Source of the DNA: a virus
IMG/VR virus record: IMGVR_UViG_3300009506_000002
Location: 78,378 to 142,377 of that record
Reading direction: 5' to 3' (one strand)
DNA length: 64,000 nt
The translations under genes and the position numbers were made by a program. A model generated the notes under the pieces. The model was not told the origin of the DNA, searched no databases, and saw nothing but the letters and a program-made list of their open reading frames with translations. Shown one piece after another: positions 15,480-23,610 of this stretch (its first letter is position 1; every line of letters begins with the position of its first letter).

Positions 15480-15916
15480 TTACCCCAGTCGAGTTTCAGT
15501 GGTTCAACATAAACCAGATTTGCTTCCAAAGCAGGAATATTTATTGGCTTGCCATCAGGCCGCCAGTCTCCAACATCGTAACTCAAGGTCACGTGCGGGA
15601 CGAAGTTGTCATACGCATGAGGGTAGCCTCTGCTTAACCATTCCTCATGGCGGCGCTGAATTCCAGGACTATCGAGTACCAGCACAAGGACATTGCCCGA
15701 TTCAGTAGGCCATACCTCAAGATACCACGGCAGCGCAGTGAAATTGACTACTTCCCGGATATGTGGCGCTTCCGTGCGCTCCGTACAGTAAAGTACAGTG
15801 CTATGAAGCATTCCTTTAGGAACCGGGTTAGGAACCTGAATTTCTCGCGCAAAGCGATGTAAGTTACCCATGGATCGGCCATTGTATTTCACTCCTACGT
15901 AGACGCCGTCAGTCAT
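15476..15916 (-). CDS. acb1: Acb1-like anti-CBASS 2H phosphodiesterase
   Basis: 146 aa, same size as T4 Acb1 (gp57B, about 150). Family Acb1 enzymes cut the cyclic nucleotides made by CBASS defence. The two catalytic H-x-T motifs are His38-Ser-Thr40 (MLHSTVLY) and His108-Val-Thr110 (PHVTLSY), 70 residues apart as in T4. The N-terminus GVYVGVKY and VPNPVP also match the family layout. Overlaps the next gene by 4 bases and has its own early promoter, fitting a need for immediate expression. Another 2H phosphoesterase acting on RNA is the main alternative. Confidence 0.75.
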   Translation of the reverse strand: MTDGVYVGVKYNGRSMGNLHRFAREIQVPNPVPKGMLHSTVLYCTERTEAPHIREVVNFTALPWYLEVWPTESGNVLVLVLDSPGIQRRHEEWLSRGYPHAYDNFVPHVTLSYDVGDWRPDGKPINIPALEANLVYVEPLKLDWGK

Positions 15917-15937
15917 GACGCGCTCTCAACATTGTTG

Positions 15938-15966
15938 ATTCTAGCACGAACGGCTCCTTTTGTCAA
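15938..15966 (-). promoter_or_regulatory. early sigma-70 promoter for acb1
   Basis: TTGACA (15961-15966), 17-bp spacer, TAGAAT (15938-15943). Confidence 0.88.
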
Positions 15967-15976
15967 GTCTTTTTCT

Positions 15977-16210
15977 TCATCTGCCAGCTTGTAGCCACCG
16001 ATAACCTGCGCATAACTCACAGAGAGCGGGAGCGGTTTGACCCCATATCAGTCTCACCGCAGAAGTGCCCCATCCACGGATGCGAGCAACAAAAGCATCC
16101 CGATCATCGTCGGCGACCATCTCGTTGTTCGCATCCCAGATGTAGCCACATTCATACCGAAACGGTGGCTTGTAAAGGGCAAGTGCTGCCGCTCGAAGTT
16201 CGTTTGTCAT
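15977..16210 (-). CDS. small hypothetical protein
   Basis: 77 aa; its start overlaps the rnlA stop. Contains GYIWDANNEMVADD, a motif seen in small proteins of many tailed phages. Function unknown. Confidence 0.6.
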   Translation of the reverse strand: MTNELRAAALALYKPPFRYECGYIWDANNEMVADDDRDAFVARIRGWGTSAVRLIWGQTAPALCELCAGYRWLQAGR

Positions 16211-17346
16211 ACCAGCTCTCCTGCTTTAACCTTCCAGTCCTCGAACTTAGACTGCTTGCCGAGGTGGTTCTTCAGTTGGTCAACCACAAAGAGGAACACG
16301 TCCTCATCTGGGCGATCAAACAGACGGAACACGATGTTGCTGAAGGCAGCAGCACGATACTCGGACAGAGCAAAGTCCTTCTTGGTAGAGAACTTGGCCT
16401 TGGTAGCCACAGCCCAGGCACCTACTGCATCAATCAGCACATGCAGGTCACGGGCAAACTCGCCAAAGTAGACACGGTCAGACTCTTCGATGTATGGCAT
16501 GATGTCATCAATCGAAGCAGTCGCGTGGCAGTCAAGAACGAGCTGCGCGGTGATGTGTGGGTGGTTGAACATCTCCTTGATCTTGTGGCGCTTGACGTAC
16601 CACGGAGACTTGATCTTAACCGGGCCAGTCTCAACCAGCTCGACTACGACACCCTCATCGTTAGACATGTTCTCAACAACCTTCATGATGTCAACCAGAG
16701 TGGTAGACGGACCGAAAGCGAAGTGAGGAACAGTCTCTACGCCGTACTCGACGGCCTTGCGGAATACAGAACCCTTCTTGTGCTCGTATGCGCCAGTCTT
16801 GTTATCGCGTACAGCAATCAGACGCAGGAATGCGCGGTCATACTGCACCACGATCTTAGACGGGATGAAGTTCGGGTCGTGGAACTCAAAGATTGGAGTC
16901 AGGCCAGCGAAGATGCACTCCGCAACAAACGCCTTCATGCCAGTGGTCTGAGTCAGTGGGTGATGCTCGAGGTAGCGCTCAAACTCCTCTGCGACACGCT
17001 TAGTGCCCCAGATGATCTTACCATTGCACAGGAATGGTGCAACCATTGCGCCGTCGAGCTTAGTGGTCACAGACACGATGCCCTCGTTGACGAGGTCGCC
17101 AATCTGGGTGTGCTCCTTCTCGTTGACGTTGAAGAACTTGTGCAGCGGACGACGGATGACCTTGCCAGTTACGTTGTCGAAGATGATACCACGGCACTCG
17201 AGCGCCTCTGGTGAATCAAACGTATCTGGGAAGGCAACGTTGTAGGCTACGACAGTGTAACCATCGCGCACGTTGACGCCGATCTCATCCTTGTGAGCGA
17301 CAGCAGCCAGAAACTCGTCTTTGTTAGTGATGTATGGCAGAATCAT
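16207..17346 (-). CDS. rnlA: RNA ligase 1 (Rnl1 family)
   Basis: ATP-dependent ssRNA ligase; T4 Rnl1 reseals host-cleaved tRNA(Lys) together with Pnkp. 379 aa versus 374 in T4. Motif I is TTKLDGAMV with Lys96 (T4 Lys99). The upstream block ECRGIIFD...RRPLHKFFNVNE and IFEFHDPNFIPSKIVVQYD mirror T4 Rnl1. Motif IV/V region: NDEGVVVEL ... VKIKSPWYVKRHK. Preceded by a 38-aa membrane peptide in the same transcript. Confidence 0.9.
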   Translation of the reverse strand: MILPYITNKDEFLAAVAHKDEIGVNVRDGYTVVAYNVAFPDTFDSPEALECRGIIFDNVTGKVIRRPLHKFFNVNEKEHTQIGDLVNEGIVSVTTKLDGAMVAPFLCNGKIIWGTKRVAEEFERYLEHHPLTQTTGMKAFVAECIFAGLTPIFEFHDPNFIPSKIVVQYDRAFLRLIAVRDNKTGAYEHKKGSVFRKAVEYGVETVPHFAFGPSTTLVDIMKVVENMSNDEGVVVELVETGPVKIKSPWYVKRHKIKEMFNHPHITAQLVLDCHATASIDDIMPYIEESDRVYFGEFARDLHVLIDAVGAWAVATKAKFSTKKDFALSEYRAAAFSNIVFRLFDRPDEDVFLFVVDQLKNHLGKQSKFEDWKVKAGELV

Positions 17347-17459
17347 TTAGAAGCCTCCGGGCACAGAACCAGAATAATACCGAACAGAAGCGCGCCACCG
17401 TAGAGGATACCTACTACAGCAAACGTGGAAAGCTTCTTTTTATCTTTGTTGTTTTGCAT
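17343..17459 (-). CDS. 38-aa single-helix membrane peptide
   Basis: ATG 17459 with AAGGAGTT upstream, first after an early promoter. A lysine-rich start (NNKDKKK) then one transmembrane helix (AVVGILYGGALLFGIILVL). Stop overlaps the rnlA start as ATGA. Function unknown. Confidence 0.65.
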   Translation of the reverse strand: MQNNKDKKKLSTFAVVGILYGGALLFGIILVLCPEASK

Positions 17460-17486
17460 CAAAAACTCCTTTCACTCAATAACGCG

Positions 17487-17515
17487 ATTCTACACTAAAA
17501 CGGTGCCGTTGTCAA
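17487..17515 (-). promoter_or_regulatory. early sigma-70 promoter for rnlA
   Basis: TTGACA (17510-17515), 17-bp spacer, TAGAAT (17487-17492); palindromic spacer core present. Confidence 0.88.
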
Positions 17516-17988
17516 GCACTTTCTGGCGCGTCGAGGTTCCAAGGATATTTGACGATCTCGTCGGTGATGACGTTGTGGAAATAGTCAGGAATGAAATCTG
17601 ACTTGGCTCGCAGGTCAATGGTTGCGGTGTATGTTTTGACGCCGTGGCCTTCAAGTGCTTTGACCAGTTGGCAGAGTGTATTGCCAGTGTCTGAGATGTC
17701 GTCGATGATCAACATGCACAGGTCTTCTGGGTTTGGTGCTTTGTCACAGTCAGGCGCGTGGATGTGGAGCTCTTTGGTTGGCATCATCCCACGACCTGCA
17801 GGAGAGGAGTAGAACGTGATTGTCAGTGGGAGGTCGAAGTAGTAGGCGACCATCGTAGCGGGAACAAGGCCACCACGCGCCACACCCAGGACATGAGTGA
17901 TGCCAGAGTAACGGAAGCGGTTAAAGACGTTCCGCGTGAACTTGTCAATATCTTCGTGGGTACGGGATAGGATCGTTCTGCTCGTCAT
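17512..17988 (-). CDS. phosphoribosyltransferase
   Basis: 158 aa from ATG 17988 (GGAG upstream). Type I PRTase: hydrophobic VARGGLVPAT loop near residue 40 and the PRPP-binding signature MLIIDDISDTGNTL near residue 95. Resembles xanthine/hypoxanthine or guanine PRTases; base specificity cannot be read. A paralogue lies at 22706-23197. Role: purine salvage or modification of nucleotide pools. Confidence 0.82.
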   Translation of the reverse strand: MTSRTILSRTHEDIDKFTRNVFNRFRYSGITHVLGVARGGLVPATMVAYYFDLPLTITFYSSPAGRGMMPTKELHIHAPDCDKAPNPEDLCMLIIDDISDTGNTLCQLVKALEGHGVKTYTATIDLRAKSDFIPDYFHNVITDEIVKYPWNLDAPESA

Positions 17989-18271
17989 GTTTTCTCCACC
18001 ATTCATTTATCAGCTCCGCACGTTCGGGCGTGCAGAAGTAGTCATCAAGGCATCCGCCATCTTCACAGACGGGGCAAACTGGCACATCGAAGTAGCCTGT
18101 CTCCCAGTCTCCGTCTTGCTCCATAGGGCAGTCAGCAATCAGGAACTCACCGCCACAGTCAGAGCAGCGCGCCATGTCACATGAAGGTAGACGCTTTGAT
18201 TCCTGAATCTGATCGAAGATCTTCATCAGATCAGGATGACCTGATTCAGTCAACGGCATATCATCCGACAT
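17945..18271 (-). CDS. zinc-finger hypothetical protein
   Basis: 108 aa from ATG 18271. Two Cys clusters, CSDCGG..DCP and CPVCEDGGC, give a likely double zinc ribbon. Overlaps the PRTase start. Function unknown. Confidence 0.55.
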   Translation of the reverse strand: MSDDMPLTESGHPDLMKIFDQIQESKRLPSCDMARCSDCGGEFLIADCPMEQDGDWETGYFDVPVCPVCEDGGCLDDYFCTPERAELINEWWRKHDEQNDPIPYPRRY

Positions 18272-18347
18272 CAGGAACTTCCCAAAGTGAAAGCAGGCGC
18301 AGACCTTCTTTGAAGTCAACCTTGGGTTGTGTCAGTGTCTCCCATTG

Positions 18348-18416
18348 CTAACGACGCTCTTCAGCACATGAAGGAGGGCAGCAAAGGTGACCACAATAAG
18401 GGCATGATTTTGGCAT
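18348..18416 (-). CDS. 22-aa Cys-rich micropeptide (tentative)
   Basis: ATG 18416, with AAGGAG 12 bases upstream, first ORF after the 18445-18473 promoter. SCPYCGHLCCPPSC has five Cys in 14 residues. Real translation is uncertain. Confidence 0.35.
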   Translation of the reverse strand: MPKSCPYCGHLCCPPSCAEERR

Positions 18417-18444
18417 AGGTATAATAAACTCCTTCTGAGTGCTA

Positions 18445-18473
18445 AGTCTACTTGCCTTTCTTGGTCTTGTCAA
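18445..18473 (-). promoter_or_regulatory. sigma-70 promoter inside the end of the HAD gene
   Basis: TTGACA (18468-18473), 17-bp spacer, TAGACT (18445-18450); overlaps the Lys-rich tail codons of the HAD-family gene. Confidence 0.8.
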
Positions 18474-18909
18474 GTTTTTTCTGGGCGCGCTTCTGCGCAT
18501 TGCGGCGCTGCGTCCTACTTGACTGATCGAGTCGAGCTTGCAGATTGACGAGTTGCTTCTGGAGATCCTGCACATACTCCCAGACTGTTTGACCAGTGTT
18601 TGGGATGACTTGCTCGGCTCTGTCATCAAAGCAGGTGACCATCTGGTAGTCTTTGCAGCAGACGACCTTTGGTCTGCCTATCCCGTGGCTTTCACACCAA
18701 TCCTGGATGGCTTTGGTTGCTGCATCTTTCTGCTCTGGCACAGATACGCGCGCAGTAAAGATGCGGATTTCATATCCTTGTTCGATGATAGACTTGGCCT
18801 TGTTAATCATGGCATCAACGGGTTCACCGATGTGGTCAGGTGATACCCAACCATCATATCGGGCAAGCGTGCCGTCAAGGTCAAATCCGTACCAGGGTGT
18901 TCTAGTCAC
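18448..18909 (-). CDS. HAD-superfamily hydrolase
   Basis: 153 aa from GTG 18909. Motif I is FDLDGTLA (nucleophile Asp10), motif II FTAR (about residue 51) and motif III/IV CFDDR (about 93). A short HAD without a large cap, followed by a basic, Lys/Arg-rich tail. Such phage enzymes may dephosphorylate nucleotides or RNA 3' ends; T4 Pnkp has a HAD phosphatase, so a link with RNA repair is possible but unproven. Confidence 0.75.
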   Translation of the reverse strand: MTRTPWYGFDLDGTLARYDGWVSPDHIGEPVDAMINKAKSIIEQGYEIRIFTARVSVPEQKDAATKAIQDWCESHGIGRPKVVCCKDYQMVTCFDDRAEQVIPNTGQTVWEYVQDLQKQLVNLQARLDQSSRTQRRNAQKRAQKKLDKTKKGK

Positions 18910-19106
18910 GGTTATCTTCCCTCTCGAGAATTCTTTTTATTTCCTCAAAGGTCAACTCGTCCCACGTTACGTGAAACCGATTGTCCTCGCACTTCACGCG
19001 CGCGCATGAGACCAAGGATGAAGGTGCATTTTGATTTGTCGATGTAAGGCACTTCGGCACGACCGCCGTTGCCATACTCAAGAATCAGTGGATTTGGTGT
19101 TATCAT
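18902..19106 (-). pseudogene. small gene split by a probable 2-bp frameshift
   Basis: Frame A (18945-19106, from ATG 19106) encodes a protein-like start NPLILEYGNGGRAEVPYIDK...LGLMRAR; frame B (18902-19075) encodes a protein-like end VKCEDNRFHVTWDELTFEE and stops exactly at the GTG start of the next gene. The halves meet at a (CG)4 run near 18997-19004; one more CG would give a single 60-aa frame. This is either a real slippage mutation, a programmed shift or a sequence error. Confidence 0.5.
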
Positions 19107-19377
19107 GTGGATTGAATCGTCCCGTCATCCAAGTCTCATCCATGTGTCCGTTGTCAATGTTGCGCTTGCGCTGATGACGGATAGACATTTTCAGGTTGAA
19201 ATTCGGATACCAGATTTTGTGAAAGATATCGAAGGTGCCGAGCGGTACTTTGCTTAGGTCAAATTTACTCACCCCAGAGCTCCCATTCAATTTCAGCAAC
19301 GGTGACCCGTGATCAAACGCAATATCTGCAAGCGTCTGATCAGCGGCAGCAGCAATCTTTGCATCCAGAGATTTCAT
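19078..19377 (-). CDS. hypothetical protein
   Basis: 99 aa from ATG 19377. KSLDAKIAAAADQTLADIAFD helical start, then a basic middle. Overlaps both neighbours slightly. Function unknown. Confidence 0.55.
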   Translation of the reverse strand: MKSLDAKIAAAADQTLADIAFDHGSPLLKLNGSSGVSKFDLSKVPLGTFDIFHKIWYPNFNLKMSIRHQRKRNIDNGHMDETWMTGRFNPHDNTKSTDS

Positions 19378-19774
19378 GATCAGCCGGGAGGACACCGTAT
19401 GCAAGCTGCCCGAAGCGGTGGTCGTCATCCATGTCGGCCTTCTTTAGGGTCTCCGAGCCATCAATGCAGCGCACGCGCACATCGTCAGCAAGGAACGGGA
19501 ACAGCCACAACGGAATGAGGCGCATCGGGTCATCTTCTGACCAACGACCAAAGCGCAGTGTATCCATCTGCTCGCTGGTCAATTCAGAAGGCTGAATCTG
19601 GTAGTAGTCAGGAGAGTTCTTCTTCTGCTTCTCTACAAACGCCGTCATCTGCTCAAAGCAGAATTCGGGACTCCATGATCCCTTGCCACCATACACGATG
19701 ACCTCAGCCGCACGGTTCATGATAAACTGGCGGATGTTCATACATTTTTCAAAGGTTGAGTTTGATTCACTCAT
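19340..19774 (-). CDS. hypothetical protein
   Basis: 144 aa, AGGAG 7 bases before ATG 19774. Helical N-terminus (NIRQFIMNRAAEVIV), Cys cluster at the very end (CKDCCCR). Function unknown. Confidence 0.6.
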   Translation of the reverse strand: MSESNSTFEKCMNIRQFIMNRAAEVIVYGGKGSWSPEFCFEQMTAFVEKQKKNSPDYYQIQPSELTSEQMDTLRFGRWSEDDPMRLIPLWLFPFLADDVRVRCIDGSETLKKADMDDDHRFGQLAYGVLPADHEISGCKDCCCR

Positions 19775-19783
19775 TATCTACTC

Positions 19784-19882
19784 CTAATATTCGATCTTGC
19801 CGCGCATGATGGCAACCAGACGTGATAGCTCCTGCATTGATGCACAGAATCTGTCCCATAATTCACAGATGAGTTCTGTCAT
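19784..19882 (-). CDS. 32-aa helical peptide
   Basis: ATG 19882 overlaps the ligase stop as ATGA; stop at 19784 precedes the next ribosome site. TELICELWDRFCASMQELSR is an amphipathic helix. Coupling makes translation plausible; function unknown. Confidence 0.45.
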   Translation of the reverse strand: MTELICELWDRFCASMQELSRLVAIMRGKIEY

Positions 19883-21210
19883 GAGTGAGTAAACTTCTCA
19901 ATGATTTCGAGGATTGTTTCAGCTTCATCCTTATCCTCACGGATCTCTACGAAACGTGGTAGGAACAAAGCCTTGGTCTTGCGTCCTTCTGCATCGATCA
20001 CGTCATTCGCTTTGACTGTCACCACTTTGCCAATGATGTCGTCGCCCCAGAATTCGACGCGCTGCTTGTCGGAGAGACCGGAGCCCACGTTGACCCTCAA
20101 CAGTCCATCGCTCGATTCGCAGACCAAGGCTCCCAGTTTTCCCTGGTTCTTACCAGATCCTTCTTCGCGGTCTACAACGAGCAGCTCGACTTCGTTTTCG
20201 ACCTTCATCTTGACCTGCTGCTTGCTGCGAGCATTCTCCCAAGGTGACTTGAGGTTCTTGATGACAGCGCCTTCCTTGCCCTGCTTGAGCATACCGGTGT
20301 AGAAGCGAGCAGCCTCTTTGTAGCCAGAGACGCGCTCGGTTTCAGGCCAGCCGATCATCTCACGAGTGCCAGTATCACGGATGCGTTCCTGCAGGTAGTC
20401 GAATCTCTCGACGTATGGTGTTGCGTAGAAGCCTGTCTTCCATGCTGACACCGGGATGATGTCCCATGCAATGACGCGCACACGACTCGCCTCTTCTGGC
20501 GAGATGGTGCCTTTGTTGGCCTTGTTCAGAATGCCATTTCCTGCTTTGCGCGGAAGGATCTTGCCCGCTTTGTCAACAACGAGCAGCTCGCCATCGATGA
20601 CGACTTCCTGACCACCTGCAATGGCAAACAGTTCCTTCTCAAGCGCTCCGAGCAGCTCGAGTGGCTTGCCATTACGTGAGAACACGTCGATGCGCTTCTT
20701 GCGCACAACGAAGTTTACTCGCATGCCGTCACACTTCTCCTGAATGATGGCAGGATAGTTGATGGCCTGGAGGTTCTTCTCAGAGTAGGACTGGCAAAGC
20801 ATGACAAGGAACTCCGGAAGGAAGTCGTCGCCCCATGCTTTGTTACAGGTTGAAGCGGCTACGCCACAACGCATGTCCTTAAGGACAACGCGCTTGAGGG
20901 TTTCGCGCTCTTCAGGCAGAAGCCCTTCAAGCAAACGCTGAAGGTGTGCCTGCGCCGCGTTGCCAGTGACAACACGCTCGGACAGCTTTGACAGCTCTTT
21001 GAGGGCGGTGTTGAAAGTAATGGTGCCCTTCGCATTCTTTGCGATCTCAGGTACCTTTTTGGTATAGAACTGGAGCTGGTTGTCCAGTGCCATCTTGAAA
21101 ACAAGCTGGAGCAGTGTGTTGCGTCCCTCTCGCTGCAGAATGGCTACTTTGTCATTCTTGCTGGAGGTTGCTGCCAGCTCGTCGATAATTTCATGTACGT
21201 TGCGTTTCAT
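19879..21210 (-). CDS. 30: ATP-dependent DNA ligase gp30
   Basis: Seals Okazaki fragments and repair nicks. The adenylated lysine is Lys159 in QEKCDGMRV, the same residue number as in T4 gp30. Other motifs: III (VVIDGELLV), IIIa, IV (EGAVIKNLKSPWE), V (QQVKMK). 443 aa versus 487 in T4. Own early promoter upstream; RNase H follows on the other side. Confidence 0.95.
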   Translation of the reverse strand: MKRNVHEIIDELAATSSKNDKVAILQREGRNTLLQLVFKMALDNQLQFYTKKVPEIAKNAKGTITFNTALKELSKLSERVVTGNAAQAHLQRLLEGLLPEERETLKRVVLKDMRCGVAASTCNKAWGDDFLPEFLVMLCQSYSEKNLQAINYPAIIQEKCDGMRVNFVVRKKRIDVFSRNGKPLELLGALEKELFAIAGGQEVVIDGELLVVDKAGKILPRKAGNGILNKANKGTISPEEASRVRVIAWDIIPVSAWKTGFYATPYVERFDYLQERIRDTGTREMIGWPETERVSGYKEAARFYTGMLKQGKEGAVIKNLKSPWENARSKQQVKMKVENEVELLVVDREEGSGKNQGKLGALVCESSDGLLRVNVGSGLSDKQRVEFWGDDIIGKVVTVKANDVIDAEGRKTKALFLPRFVEIREDKDEAETILEIIEKFTHS

Positions 21211-21229
21211 ATATCTCCTCTGTGACGCA

Positions 21230-21258
21230 AGTCTAACTTATTTTTGGCCGTTTGTCAA
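21230..21258 (-). promoter_or_regulatory. early sigma-70 promoter for DNA ligase
   Basis: TTGACA (21253-21258), 17-bp spacer, TAGACT (21230-21235). Confidence 0.88.
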
Positions 21259-21262
21259 GAGC

Positions 21263-22120
21263 CTAGAATTCGTGAAGGTACTCTGACAGATGACGCAGCC
21301 GGTGCTTCATGAAATAGGCCATGATCTTGGCACGCGGAGCAACTTCTGCCTCGTCAAACTCGGTGGCGATAGCCTGCTTGATCTCTGACGGAGTACAGGT
21401 AAGGTCAACGAGTTGCTTGTTGAGGTTGTAGCGCTCAATGGTGCATCCTGCATCCTTGCAGATGTCCTCTGGCTTCATGCCAAGCCAACGCTCGAGCTTC
21501 TTCGATAATACGCTCTTCTGCTTCTTGTCAGCCACCATGAAGGTGTCCTCGTCAGACAGAATGTTTGGCACGCCATCGCCAGCATCTCCTCTGATTGTGT
21601 GCTCTTTCAGGTAAAGCATTGGGTCAGCACATTTCAGAAGCTTCTTGGTTTTTGGTGAGAACTGCATGACGCCGGGATAGCGCTGCAATTGCTGAAAGTC
21701 TTTGTCCGCGCTGACGATCATGATCGGCTCGTGTGCAGCGTACTTGGCAGCAAGGAATCCGATAACGTCATCAGCTTCCGCGCCCTTGACTTCAATCACC
21801 TTGTAAGGGAAGTTCTCGCGCAGATCGTCCTTGATCTGGTTGATCCATCCGTAGATCATATCCCAATCGAGCGCTGACTTTTCACGTCCCTCTTTGCGCT
21901 TGCCCTTGTAGTGTTTGAAGATGTTCTTGCGCCAGTAACCGCGACCGTCACAGCAGAGAACCACCTCACCATATTCGTCCTTGAACTTGGTGCGGTAGCC
22001 ACGGATTGAATTGAGAACCATGTGGCGGAAGAAGTCCTCTGTGAACTCTCCTCGGCGCATGTGGTTTACATCTGCGTGGATGTTTGAGATTACGATCTGT
22101 GAAAAGTCAATTAGAATCAA
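21263..22120 (-). CDS. rnh: RNase H / 5'-3' exonuclease (T4 Rnh, FEN family)
   Basis: Removes RNA primers and flaps. 285 aa versus 305 in T4. Acidic motifs of the PIN-like/FEN fold are present: MILIDFSQIV at the N-terminus, VVLCCDGRGYWR, VKGAEADDVIGFLA and VSADKDFQQL, then an IRGDAGDGVPNI helix-hairpin-helix region. Overlaps the next gene by 4 bases. Confidence 0.93.
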   Translation of the reverse strand: MILIDFSQIVISNIHADVNHMRRGEFTEDFFRHMVLNSIRGYRTKFKDEYGEVVLCCDGRGYWRKNIFKHYKGKRKEGREKSALDWDMIYGWINQIKDDLRENFPYKVIEVKGAEADDVIGFLAAKYAAHEPIMIVSADKDFQQLQRYPGVMQFSPKTKKLLKCADPMLYLKEHTIRGDAGDGVPNILSDEDTFMVADKKQKSVLSKKLERWLGMKPEDICKDAGCTIERYNLNKQLVDLTCTPSEIKQAIATEFDEAEVAPRAKIMAYFMKHRLRHLSEYLHEF

Positions 22121-22521
22121 ATTCTTGCTCCTTCAATTTCAGGCATGCCGGCATCCGTTGCCATTTCGTGGGTGACGAAGTTGAATTGCTCTTCTTCGCA
22201 GAGTTGATCATTCAGCATTTCCTGCCTCATGACTTCATCGAGCTCTTCAGGAGTCATGACTTTTATCTCGCCAGCTTTGACCAGCTCCACAAAGTCGTTC
22301 CATGTGATATACTTATCGTTGTGGTAGGTCATCAGGTTCTTGACCCAAGGCGCTACGTCCTCACCGCACGTTTCATAGGTGAAGATGAACATACCGAGAT
22401 CATCAGCACCAACGCGCAGGCAGGTTTCACAGTAGGCGAAGCTGATAGCGCCCAGAATGCTTGACGCTACTCCGAGTGCTTTGTTCTTCTTGCATACTTG
22501 GCAGGTTAGTTCTTCACTCAT
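22117..22521 (-). CDS. zinc-finger protein (paralogue of 55971-56222)
   Basis: 134 aa. N-terminal CQVC ... ASSILGAISFAYCETCLR; the same CxxC-(ASxLGxxSxAxC)-xxC layout recurs in the gene at 55971-56222. Acidic, Met-rich C-terminus. Function unknown. Confidence 0.65.
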   Translation of the reverse strand: MSEELTCQVCKKNKALGVASSILGAISFAYCETCLRVGADDLGMFIFTYETCGEDVAPWVKNLMTYHNDKYITWNDFVELVKAGEIKVMTPEELDEVMRQEMLNDQLCEEEQFNFVTHEMATDAGMPEIEGARI

Positions 22522-22709
22522 GCGATGTACGGCCCTCCGGTTTTTCTTGTTTTGAAGAAGTGGTCTCTAAGTGCTTCCACATTTTTCAGAATTTGCTTTG
22601 CCAACAGTTCTGCCGCATCAGGATCGAGCGTGGCGGTGATAGACGCAATACCAGATTGTGCTCGTACGAATATCTGTTCCTTTTCGAGGTCGATGCCTGA
22701 TTCAATCAT
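22518..22709 (-). CDS. small hypothetical protein
   Basis: 63 aa; ATITATLDPDAAELLAKQILKNVEALRD helical core. ATGA-type overlaps on both sides. Function unknown. Confidence 0.6.
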   Translation of the reverse strand: MIESGIDLEKEQIFVRAQSGIASITATLDPDAAELLAKQILKNVEALRDHFFKTRKTGGPYIA

Positions 22710-23197
22710 ACTTCCACCTGTACGTGATCAGCTTCCCACGGATAGACAACCCATGGGTCATCTTTGGTGAGGTGAACAGCATAAAAGTCGGGCTCGTAGC
22801 TTGATCCGTTACGATAATGGAGAGCAGCAGTGTAGACGCTTTCTACTTGGTGCGTGAGGTGCCCTACAGCAGCCCTGAGCGTGCTTCCAGTGTCGGAAAT
22901 GTCATCAACTATCAAAACGCGCGAATTGATGTCTATGCTCGAATGCTTGTCATCAATCCAATTCATGTAGGATTCATGATGCCCGTATGCGATGTCTCTC
23001 GCGCTTGGTGTGCGCACTTGCGCCACTGCCAACGGGAGATGCAGGAAGTGAGAAATGTAGACAGCAGGAACAAGCCCGCCGCGTGAAATACCCATGATAT
23101 GGGTGAATGGGATATTTGAGTCATCAATCTGCTTGAGGAGATTCTCCATCTCCACAGAGTTGATTTCAACTTTCGGGCCGCCTTCAAACGTCGTCAT
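22706..23197 (-). CDS. phosphoribosyltransferase, second copy
   Basis: 163 aa. ISRGGLVPAVYIS loop and PRPP motif VLIVDDISDTGSTL. Clearly paralogous to 17512-17988 (shared RGGLVPA and DDISDTG blocks) but diverged elsewhere, so the two probably act on different bases or one is regulatory. Coupled to the next small gene. Confidence 0.82.
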   Translation of the reverse strand: MTTFEGGPKVEINSVEMENLLKQIDDSNIPFTHIMGISRGGLVPAVYISHFLHLPLAVAQVRTPSARDIAYGHHESYMNWIDDKHSSIDINSRVLIVDDISDTGSTLRAAVGHLTHQVESVYTAALHYRNGSSYEPDFYAVHLTKDDPWVVYPWEADHVQVEV

Positions 23198-23199
23198 GT

Positions 23200-23610
23200 T
23201 TATACTCCTGAATCTTCCAGAGGAACGTATTTGATGCCATAGTTCTGGCCTTTCTTCACAAAGGTAAAGTGGCCTTTCAGCATAAGAGGACCTTGGCTGG
23301 TAACTGCAGACTCACCGAGGTAGTTCTGCAGGATGCCTGTCATATCCGACATGAACATCTGTACCTGTGCGTTGAACTTGTTTGAATGGAAATAGAACAC
23401 AGCAGATGAGCGACCGCGACCATAGCCCTTGAATGTCAGCACATCTGAGAACACGGTGTTCTTGAAGATGACAACTTCACGCTCTCTGGGCGCGCTCCAC
23501 CAGTAGGTATTCCAGTAGTCTTGGAACTGGCCGTCAAGGAAAACCACGTTGCCAATGCCGCCCTTCCAGGTCATATCAATGGCTTTGATTTGTTCAGGCG
23601 TCATTTTCAT
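23200..23610 (-). CDS. hypothetical protein
   Basis: 136 aa, aromatic and beta-rich, with YWNTYWWSAPREREVVIFK. Overlaps the gp52 stop by 4 bases, so co-expressed with topoisomerase. Function unknown. Confidence 0.65.
   Translation of the reverse strand: MKMTPEQIKAIDMTWKGGIGNVVFLDGQFQDYWNTYWWSAPREREVVIFKNTVFSDVLTFKGYGRGRSSAVFYFHSNKFNAQVQMFMSDMTGILQNYLGESAVTSQGPLMLKGHFTFVKKGQNYGIKYVPLEDSGV

Noticed and set aside
16165-17214. Long plus-strand open frame opposite rnlA
   Set aside because: Antisense shadow of the RNA ligase; the minus frame carries all ligase motifs.
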